A stretch of DNA of 64,000 nucleotides from Macrostomum hystrix (taxonomy: Eukaryota > Platyhelminthes > Macrostomidae), in assembly GCA_950097015.1 (NCBI GenBank), contig CATNEN010000011.1, positions 3,810,501 to 3,874,500 of the forward strand. Direction: 5' to 3'. Below, piece by piece: positions 56,160-64,000 of this stretch (its first letter is position 1; each line of letters opens with the position of its first letter). The notes beneath the pieces are model-generated. The model worked only from the letters and a program-made list of their open reading frames with translations, was not told the DNA's origin and made no database searches. A program made the translations under genes and the position numbers.

Positions 56160-59100
56160 ATGCGAATTCTAACCCTGACTTTGGTGGCGGCCTCGCTTGC
56201 TATCGCTCATTTCAGTGTCACGGCTTCAGCTGGCGATGGAAATCTGTTTCAACGAGTGGACAAAAATCTGGAACGCGAGAATGTGTCTGTAGGTACTCAT
56301 TTGGTGTACTTTTTTGATCTAAACATTTTGGAACCTAAAAGTAATTACTCTCTCTGTAGCTCTGTAGTCAGGATTTTAGGGGCGTTAATTCTACTGAATA
56401 ACTTTTAGCGACAAAAAATGTGATAAAAGTCTTTAAAAAACTGACTCGACCATTCAGAAAGGCATGCAAGCAGCCGAGCTTCTGTTGAAGCTCATTCGCA
56501 GCAACGAATTCGCTTCAGTCCTGGATTTCATTGGCACAGTTGGCGGGCCCATTGCTGGTACAGTGACCGGCGTGCTCAAACTCATCATCGGCAGCGGCAG
56601 TGGCGGCGGCGGCGGCTCGAACGACTCCGAGGATGTCAAATTTGCTCGACAGGCATTCGCTGAGATTAATAGCAAGTTAGTGCGCTACATGCATAGTGCC
56701 GCTGAAAACCTGATATTTAGAGCAAGTAAACAGGCAGACAGACAGGCCCAGAGACACTGGCAGACAGACAGACAGGTCCATAGACACTGACAGACAGACA
56801 GACAGACATGCCCATAGACACTGGAAGACAGACAGACAGACATGCCCATAGACACTGACAGACAGGCAGACAGGTCCATAGACACACTGGAAGACAGACA
56901 GACAGACATGCCCATAGACACTGACAGACAGGCAGACAGACATGCCCATAGACACTGACAGACAGGCAGACAGACATGCCCATAGACACTGACAGACAGG
57001 CACACAGGTCCATAGACACTGACAGACAGGCAGACAGGTCCATAGACACTGACAGACAGGCAGACAGGTCCATAGACACTGACAGACAGGCAGACAGGTC
57101 CATAGACACTGACAGACAGGCAGACAGGTCCATAGACACACTGACAGACAGGCAGAGAGGTCCATAGACACACTGGCAGACAGGCAGACAGGTCCATAGA
57201 CACTGACAGACAGGCAGACAGGTCCATAGACACTGACAGACAGGCAGACAGGTCCATAGACACACTGACAGACAGGCAGACAGGTCCATAGACACACTGG
57301 CAGACAGACAGACAGGCCCAGAGACACTGACAGACAGGCAGACAGGTCCATAAACACACTGACAGACAGGCAGACAGGTCCATAGACACACTGGCAGACA
57401 GACAGACAGGGCCAGAGACACACTGGCAGACAGACAGACAGGTCCATAGACACTGGCAGACAGACAGACAGGCCCATAGACACTGACAGACAGACAGACA
57501 GGGCCAGAGACACACTGGCAGACAGACAGACAGGCCCATAGACACTGACAGACAGGCAGACAGGTCCATAGACACACTGGCAGACAGACAGACAGGGCCA
57601 GAGACACACTGGCAGACAGACAGACAGGTCCATAGACACTGGCAGACAGACAGACAGGCCCATAGACACTGACAGACAGACAGACAGGGCCAGAGACACA
57701 CTGACAGACAGGCAGACAGGTCCATAGACACACTGGCAGACAGACAGACAGGCCCAGAGACACTGGCAGACAGGCAGACAGGTCCATAGACACACTGGCA
57801 GACAGACAGACACGCGTGTTACGCATTTGCTTTGCACTGAATTTTACAAAAAATTATTCAAAAACAGACTGGAATCTTTCACTAACGAGTTCCGCGAAGT
57901 CAAGGAGCTGATCGACTGGAACGCCATTCAGGTGAGCTACGGAACTTACGAGCGATCGATTCGCGCGATGAAGACCCAACTGCAACTGCTAATTGAGGCA
58001 CCGCCAGCCTCAATTGAAGACATGCGCCAACTATTTGTCATGAAATTTGAGTCGGACTTTCAAAACGCCGCCGAAAAGATCTACGACGGTATTGTGAATG
58101 CCGACATGATCTTCACTAGGAATCTGCTTGAGGCTTCGGCAAAGTACACCTCCAATCACCGCAGACAGGTAGGTGCAGGATGTCCGTGCATCAAACCCCA
58201 TTTCAGCGGTCTGGCCTGTTTGTCTCTCACACCAAGGTCCCTGGGGCTCGATTCCGCGGCGAGGCCACATTCATTTGGGTCGCAGCCGCGGAGACAAGAC
58301 TTGGGGGCTTGTCGTTAGGGCCAGAGGGCCAACCTCCTAGGTACAGTGAGATTGTGCACTGCTTGACGATGAGAAAGCGTCTGCCTGTTTATGATCTGTC
58401 TGCGTGTACATGCAAAGGAGTCAACGGAATGGTCAAAATTCTCGGTATCTCTGAGTCTTCTGTTACCAAATAATATACCAGTGCCCACAGCCGTTCTACA
58501 ATAATTATTATTGTTAGTAATCTTTGTTAAACCTGGCTTGCGCGTCGCCGATCGAATATTTAATATTTCTCCCCAAATGAGGAAAACAGGCAAACACGAG
58601 AATCTATACTCATTCCTATCTGTTTAACAGGTGCAAATGTTCGGCCTGGGTCTCACCCAACTGCTACTGCAGGCTGTTGAAATCCAGATGGCCTATTTTG
58701 ATTTGAAATACGCCAATCAGGACACCACGGACTACATCAAGACTGTGTGGAACAATCGTATGATGGCACTGAAGGCCAAGATGAGTACATTTGATGACAC
58801 TCTAGTGTCCAGGTGGGTCACCCAGATGCCACTTGACGCTGATCAGTTGGTTCAGGACAACAAGGCCATGCCAAACAATGAGCTGGCCCTGAAACTGCAC
58901 ACAAAACTAGCTGAGAAATTCTACTGGCGAGTGTTTGGCATCGCTGTGTACAAGGACGTCTCGGGAACTGACAAACATGCGTTTACCTACTGCCAGGGAT
59001 ACAGGAAGCTGGGATATTCCGGAAAGAATGTTCTGGTGTCTTCTGTTGGTATAAGTTTTAGTGTGGTATTGTTTGAATCGTTGTGCTGCTGTTTTACATT

Positions 59101-59701
59101 ATTTTAAAGCATGTAATTCAGTGGTTAAAGCACTGAGGTTCGGATTTCTAAGCAGGATGTCGGGAGCTCGAGTCCACGAGGACTTGAAACTGTTATTACG
59201 GCTCCCTTAAACGTAGCGCAATTTTATTGTTTGCCGTGTGAGAAATTCGCGCTATATGTTCATCGATCTCTACTATTAGTTATAATTTCTATTGCTTATA
59301 CATGAAGCCTTTGGATGTGTGCACAATAGATCTAGCCCAGTTTGGGTGAAGTAGTGTACTTTCTATCTGTACCATTCAAGCAATCAGGGCCTAAAATGAG
59401 ACAATCAAATATAAAAAATCACCCTCCAGACAAGGAAAAGTCTAACTTTGACAAGCTCCGAGCTGACCAGCTGTTGAAGTCGCTGAAGCCGACCGACAAG
59501 GATGCCACTCATATTCTGACGCTGCTAAACCAAGCGGATGGCGACCAGTCTGGAACCTGTCGGCACAGCCAGCTGAAGCTTGTCACCGTAGAGAACTCGG
59601 CTCTCGAGCTGGCATTGCTCAATAGCCACGGCGTCACTGAGAAGATCTGCGTGTCCTCTTTCTGGGGAACTACCTGCTATAATACCTTCATTTTCGGCTG
59701 A
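56160..59701 (+). CDS. Secreted rapunzel-like helical protein
   Basis: Five exons fit in phase: 56160-56288, 56458-56675, 57868-58168, 58631-59048 and 59388-59701, giving about 459 residues. Residues 1-25 are a signal peptide. Exon 2 has a hydrophobic segment (FIGTVGGPIAGTVTGVLKLII), then a Gly/Ser run. Exons 2-3 contain FAEINSKLESFTNEFREVKE, a helix-pair pattern, followed by long amphipathic helices and the conserved YCQGYRKLGYSG near the end of exon 4. This layout resembles the rapunzel-type family known from fish and various invertebrates, whose molecular function is unclear. Exon 5 adds an extra C-terminal domain with two Cys. I do not infer a specific activity. Intron 2 is a 1.1-kb minisatellite; introns 3 and 4 carry SINEs. 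Confidence 0.75.
56735..57815. repeat. 30-32-bp minisatellite in intron 2 of the rapunzel-like gene
   Basis: About 34 units of GTCCATAGACACTGACAGAC plus AGGCAGACAG, with 32-bp variants (extra AC). It gives three overlapping minus-strand ORFs of 348-386 residues, which are artefacts. Every unit carries CATAGACA or CAGAGACA. Confidence 0.93.
58169..58345 (+). mobile_element. tRNA-derived SINE, family B, copy 3
   Basis: Starts right after the exon 3 donor of the rapunzel-like gene. It contains GGGGCTCGATTCCGCGGCGA and GGCCACATTCATTTGGG, matching the family-B head, and CGCAGCCGCGGAGACAAGAC further in. Confidence 0.65.
59110..59215 (+). mobile_element. tRNA-like SINE head, family C
   Basis: In intron 4 of the rapunzel-like gene. 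A box-like TTCAGTGGTTAAAGCACTGA and B box-like GGAGCTCGAGTCC, about 50 bp apart. Different from families A and B. Only the head is clear. Confidence 0.5.
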
Positions 59702-59704
59702 GTT

Positions 59705-60970
59705 TGCAAATAAATAAATTGCAAATATAAAAAAATTATAAACGTTCTACTATACCGTCGTACCTGGAAGTACCGCTCGTATATGTCATGCATTGACTTT
59801 TTTGACTGGACCATGTAAATATCAAGAGCACTAACTGTAGAAAAATAGATTGCAGCTGTACGAAAATGATCAAATGGAGGCCGGACGCGTTATGATAAGA
59901 ACTTGTAGCCGCAATTGTAGCGACCGACCGTGCTAGTAATCGATTGTTTTTTCTGACAGCTGCATCACGTCGATCGATTTTGTCGTCAGCTAGTTGAGGC
60001 TCTTGAACGCCTATAAGTGTAAGGCTCGGGCAATCGTCAGGGCGTTTTGAAGCAGCAATCGAAACAGGGGGCGTATATCGCCTTGTTTGTGCACTTGATT
60101 GCGGTCTGCACTTGATACCGCACAAGATCACAATAAGAGCCACATTACTTAGAACGCCTATAATTACATATTCTACAAATTAGATATGGATGTACAGTTA
60201 GAAAAAATAATCTGTCATAATTGCGTTGTCATTATTGAACCCTTGAGTACAGACATACGATCGCGTGAGACGACAGACCTCAAGTCAGTGAGCTACTATA
60301 GCTGTTCATGAATATTTTCTGTCTTTTTTAGTCATTTCTGCATTATAAATTTTACTTCAATCGACAGATTTATTCATTATTTGGATCAATTAAAATTGTT
60401 GACGCGGTCACTACTTAAGACTGTGTATACTGCATGGCAAAACTGTGTTTTTTAGTTTGTAAGGCAGAAATAAGGTAAACAAAAGACTTGGACAAATAAT
60501 AATCCAAGTAGATCCGAAGTCCCGCGCTTGTAAAACTTAGGTATTGGATCATAAAAAATCGCTTGCATAATTTTTGGGTATCGGTATTTGAGTATTGCTT
60601 TACAAGTCGATGCTTTTGAAAATCAATCGATCCCCACACAGATGAAAATGAGGACTTCCTCAAATGGATCGAGTTCTCGACTCGATTTCAAAAACCTTTT
60701 GGCAGCTGCCACAATATGTATGCAAGAACCACTAGAAATACAGTCTATAAGATTCCATAGCATTATATGTCCTAAGCATAGATTTTATTGCATGAATCGA
60801 ATCAAATATAATTGGCATCATTTACAATAAACTGCTGCACATCAATTTATTTGAAATATTTCAGAATTATTTGCGTTCTATAGACTATAGTCATAAAATA
60901 TACGCACCTGAAGTGGAGAAAATAGACAGCTTCTATTATTGCATTAAGTTTGTTAGCAATAATTATAAGC
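59705..60970. other. Intergenic, no gene supported
   Basis: Starts with AATAAATAAATT just after the rapunzel-like stop, a likely polyadenylation signal. The rest is AT-rich. A minus-strand open frame at 59736-60143 has a mixed composition without motifs and is not accepted. Confidence 0.4.
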
Positions 60971-60975
60971 TTGTC

Positions 60976-61158
60976 AATAAATTAATAACATGAAGAAAAA
61001 ACTATGCCTTCCTTGGCATGAGGTCAACAAACAAGACAGAGTTAAACCATGTGTGTATGTGTTAAACCATACTAGACATAGTATGGGTTTAACTCTGTCT
61101 TGTTTGTTGACCTCATGCCAAGGAAGGCATAGTTTTTTCTTCATGTTATTAATTTATT
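60976..61158. repeat. Perfect 73-bp inverted repeat, 37-nt spacer
   Basis: The arms 60976-61048 and 61086-61158 are identical in inverse orientation over 73 bp (inner ends GTTAAACC / GGTTTAAC; outer ends AATAAATTAATAAC and inverse). The spacer repeats GTTAAACCAT once more. No target duplication is evident. Such perfection implies a very recent origin. Confidence 0.9.
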
Positions 61159-61159
61159 A

Positions 61160-62210
61160 ATATACATTAAGTAGCCTTATTAATTTAAAAGAACATGTTC
61201 TCGGAACAAAGAACATGTTCGGAGTTGCCTATTAGGCGACCGTCGCACATGTTCGATTACTGTTTCTTAGACCCTATCTCTGTCAACACGCACAACACGG
61301 GTGAAACGGTACAATTTTAGCGGCTTTTCATGAACGAAAATTCGTGATTCGAACGAAAAACGAGAACGAACGACACTATTGAGAAAATGCAAAAAAGTAA
61401 AATTCTAAGAATTTATCCATATGGGAACCGAAAATTTAAGTTAGGTCCGATCAAAGTCATGTTAGCCTAGTCAACGCACGCACCCACTTTAAAGTTCAAC
61501 TCAACGTAGAAAATAATATTTTTCTGTAATTCCTTGAATTTGATTGTCTAGAAATAACTGAAGGGCCACTTAGGGCTTCTTGAACTTTAATCCAATAATA
61601 TACTTAAATACTTTGGTTATTCCTATCAACTTTAAACTTCACCCACTGGATTGTTGACCCATTGTCTTTTGTAGTATACCTAATACTTTGAAAAAATGTC
61701 ATGTAAAGTAATAAGTAACAGTTTACAGCTTTAAAAAATGAAAAATGTAATTTAGTGTAAAGTGTGATGGCATATTTTTTGCAAATAGGCAAATAGGCAA
61801 ATAGGCATATTTAGGCAAATAGGCAAATAGGCATATTTAGGCAAATAGGCAACATTAGCCTATTTACTGAATTCAAGTAATTTTTTCTATTTTTCAATTT
61901 TTTTTCTAATAGCCTATTCTCACATTTTTTTATTTTGCTCTTGATAATGTTATTATTCTCAATTCAACTTGGCACTCTCAAATCTTATTATTTTGGCAGC
62001 ATAGTTCTAGTTTTTTTTCGTTATATTATTTCTTAATTCTACTTTACTTTGTTATATTAATCTCATGTATTTTCTTACTCTTACCACAACCCTTTCAGCC
62101 ATTACGGCTGGTCGCCCAGCTGTGCCAAAAGTTATTTGCCTTGCAAATGAAATTGTTAATGATGCCAAGCTGTTAAACTGGGCCCCATACTAAAATAAAC
62201 TTCTGAAATC
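61160..62210. repeat. AT-rich spacer with short GGCAAATA array
   Basis: A small array of AGGCAAATAGGCATATTT lies at about 61783-61855. The segment 61200-61260 has two CGAACATGTTC-type words (GAACATGTTC palindromes). No gene. Confidence 0.5.
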
Positions 62211-62215
62211 GCGAG

Positions 62216-62410
62216 ATGGTGGAAGCCAGTCGGGATGATTTCACCACCATGAAGTGGCTTGCGAAGCATCACCTGATTTCCAACCAGGCGAGATGCACTC
62301 AATGTGAAATAGACATGCATCTGCAATGTAGACATGGAAGTATGTTCATCAACGGCTATGCCTGGGCTTGCCACCAATGTCAGGCGCAGCTCTCCGTCAC
62401 ATATGGATAA
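62216..62410 (+). other. ISXO2-type zinc-ribbon fragment
   Basis: An open frame of 64 residues reads DDFTTMKWLAKHHLI, then ARCTQC..DMHLQ, GYAWACHQCQ and a stop. The CxxC...CxxC with the M.L and GYxWxC spacing matches the N-terminal zinc ribbon of ISXO2/Merlin-type transposases. The catalytic part is not present downstream. A relic, or a first exon. Immediately downstream the DNA is AT-rich. Confidence 0.45.
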
Positions 62411-62414
62411 AAAA

Positions 62415-63310
62415 TGGGGTAAAATACTTTGACGAAAGGCGGAATAATATAACGAAGTAAACTTGAACTATGCCATTTTGCCTAGCCACTTAAAAACATT
62501 TTCTTAATGCAGTAAGTACTATTAAATATTATTACTAACAAATTAACTAAAATGTAAGCTTCATGGCACTAATTGTTTTGTACTGACTTTTGTCACACTT
62601 GTGATGGTTTTTGTTCATATTATTTTTGTGGTAGGCCTACCTACCCACAAAACCCTTATACTGTTATGTAATAAATATTATTGATATTATAGAGGTCCCC
62701 ATGCCTCTATTGAAGTTTAGTCCTGTAAATTATTTGTACGAATATTTTGGTTTGCTAGGCCCTACCCAAAACCCTTTATTCTATGTTTCACTTGTGTGTT
62801 AGCTATTCTTATATATTTGGGTACCCACAAAACCCATTCATTAGGCCCACACTAAAATATATAATAATAATCTTCGATAAGTCCCTATGTTAAAATAGGA
62901 TTATTTAGCATTAATCCTATTTATTATTATCCTATATCCCCACCCAATACCCCTGATTCCCCATGTCCTGCATAGTATGGTCATGCTGCAATAGGGTAGC
63001 CATTCCATATAAAGTGGTTGGAGATGGAACAAATTAAGTTGTTTTTTTTTAACTTAGCATACCAAAAAACAATATTGCCACAGATTTATGAGCCAATCAA
63101 AACTGGAACTATTTTATAGGATTTAAGTTCAAGAAGTCTGCCTCTTGCACAAAGTTTATTGAGCTTGATTTGACAACAAGGTGACATTTTTGGGGGTCCC
63201 TGAGAGAATTTTTGGGGCTTATCATATTAATGATTAATGTGCATAGTTAATCAAAAATTTTCTATTGTAAAAATGTACAGTTATTAAATAACTTATTTTT
63301 AATTCTTGCA
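62415..63310. other. AT-rich, probable intron or spacer
   Basis: No ORF supported. The words CCCACAAAACCC and AGGCCTAC recur (62630, 62745, 62820). It leads to a good acceptor (ttaattcttgcag) of the F-box exon. Confidence 0.4.
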
Positions 63311-63311
63311 G

Positions 63312-63740
63312 CTGTTCTATGAATGGTGCTCAACATCAAACAGCTATGCGGCCATTGCAGACAGACTGCAGTCTATCAGATCTTCCCTACATGATTAACA
63401 GACAGATTTTGTCCTACTTGGATTTGCGTCACATGCTTAGAGTTGTTGCTCCACTGAATCGCTATTTTTACAATTTGACAAGGGATCGGTATTTTTGGCG
63501 CAGGCTTGACTTCACCAAATCTAGTTGTCGACTAACATTGGCCTATTTGAGACAATTGCTTGACTTCGCCCCAGGAGCTCACACCATCACATTAAGTAGA
63601 CAGTCATGCGAAGATGCTGAAATCACCGACGATGTTGCAGACATTATTGGCGAAGTGTTAGACAAATGTCCTAAGCTTGTCTACCTACAGATGGCTTATT
63701 TAAGGCCTAGCCTAGATGTATTGACTCGGTTTTGTAACAG
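63312..63740 (+). CDS. F-box protein, one exon, partial gene
   Basis: The exon starts after TTGCAG at 63311 and ends at CAG|GTGATT at 63740. If translation starts here, ATG is at 63319. Residues about 19-65 form an F-box (LPYMINRQILSYLDLRHMLR, VVAPLNRYFYNLT, FWRRLDFT), the segment that binds Skp1 in SCF ubiquitin ligases. The following part (LRQLLDFAPGAHTITLSRQS...LDKCPKLVYLQMAYL) resembles the start of leucine-rich repeats. The remaining repeats lie beyond the right edge. The substrate is unknown. Confidence 0.75.
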
Positions 63741-63884
63741 GTGATTTAAGTTAATTGTGGTTGTTGAATTGCTGTTGACCAGTGAATAGAAGCCTAGCCA
63801 TATTTGATCCACTGTGGTGCAAGTGTAGACTGTAGTGTAGTGCAAAAATAATTAGGTAGGCCTTTGGCAATGGTAAATAACCCT

Positions 63885-64000
63885 AATTTGTTAGCTGCTG
63901 ATCCATTGTGAAGATCCCTAATTAGGTAGCTGCTGATCCATTGTAAAGATCCCTAATTAGGTAGCTGCTGACCCATTGTGAAGATCCCTAACTAGGTAGC
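63885..64000. repeat. 37-bp tandem repeat at the window edge
   Basis: Three or more units of TAATTAGGTAGCTGCTGATC plus CATTGTGAAGATCCC, probably in an intron of the F-box gene and continuing outside. Confidence 0.85.

Noticed and set aside
56870-57790. CCATAGACA in each unit of the intron minisatellite as functional sites
   Set aside because: All copies come from one amplified unit, so their number is not independent evidence.
56677-57837. Three long minus-strand Cys-rich ORFs (348-386 residues)
   Set aside because: They read through a minisatellite whose 30-bp unit is a multiple of 3, so all frames stay open; the region is an intron of the rapunzel-like gene.
59736-60143. 135-residue minus-strand ORF
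   Set aside because: No recognisable motif, poor start, and it overlaps the likely 3' region of the rapunzel-like gene.

Overview
The window is metazoan nuclear DNA from an invertebrate. It has intron-containing animal genes (LZIC, RWDD4, ADHFE1, ACBP, an AIG1-like gene, a TRIM-like RING/B-box gene, C-type lectin domains, an F-box gene), GT-AG introns, tRNA-derived SINEs and an animal-type Ty3/Gypsy element. I cannot fix the phylum from sequence alone. No operons, CRISPR arrays or bacterial features are present. Multi-exon models were built by hand; at each accepted junction the reading-frame phases agree.

Left part (1-22 kb): two tyrosine-recombinase (YR, Crypton/DUF3504-like) elements, one with an intact 480-residue ORF (1575-3017) and one decayed (3463-4790). 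Then come a secreted double C-type-lectin gene (5748-7195), SINEs and minisatellites, and a minus-strand gene for a single-pass membrane protein with two WCPW-type Cys-rich repeats and two PPxY motifs (10516-13275). A cluster of DNA transposons follows: two Tc1/mariner-IS630-type elements (13.95-15.28 and 15.42-17.32 kb) and a deleted YR element (17.4-18.8 kb). A minus-strand RING/B-box/coiled-coil gene lies at 19245-21107.

Middle (21.5-29.6 kb): an apparent 8.1-kb element bounded by matching inverted termini, with a 2-bp AG duplication and a neighbouring sequence that looks like the empty site. It holds a truncated YR ORF, a truncated Ty3/Gypsy element, a small ORF and a BEN-like ORF with a frameshift.

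Right part (30-64 kb): host genes mostly on the minus strand: RWDD4, LZIC, part of an AIG1-like gene, ADHFE1, a 4-hydroxybutyrate/acetyl-CoA CoA-transferase and ACBP. The last three form a same-strand group that makes biochemical sense for 4-hydroxybutyrate and acyl-CoA handling. Many of their introns and spacers are filled by minisatellites with different repeat units. Beyond them are a broken LINE, a broken intronless GPCR, a secreted rapunzel-like gene (56160-59701), a perfect 73-bp inverted repeat near 61 kb and an F-box exon at the right edge.

The most unusual pattern is a repeated module upstream of three YR ORFs: a hairpin (twice with the same GCGCGTAGCGC tip), then the 9-mer CCATAGACA/TGTCTATGG, often as inverted pairs, then the recombinase ORF. 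The 9-mer is strongly concentrated around the transposon-rich parts of the window.
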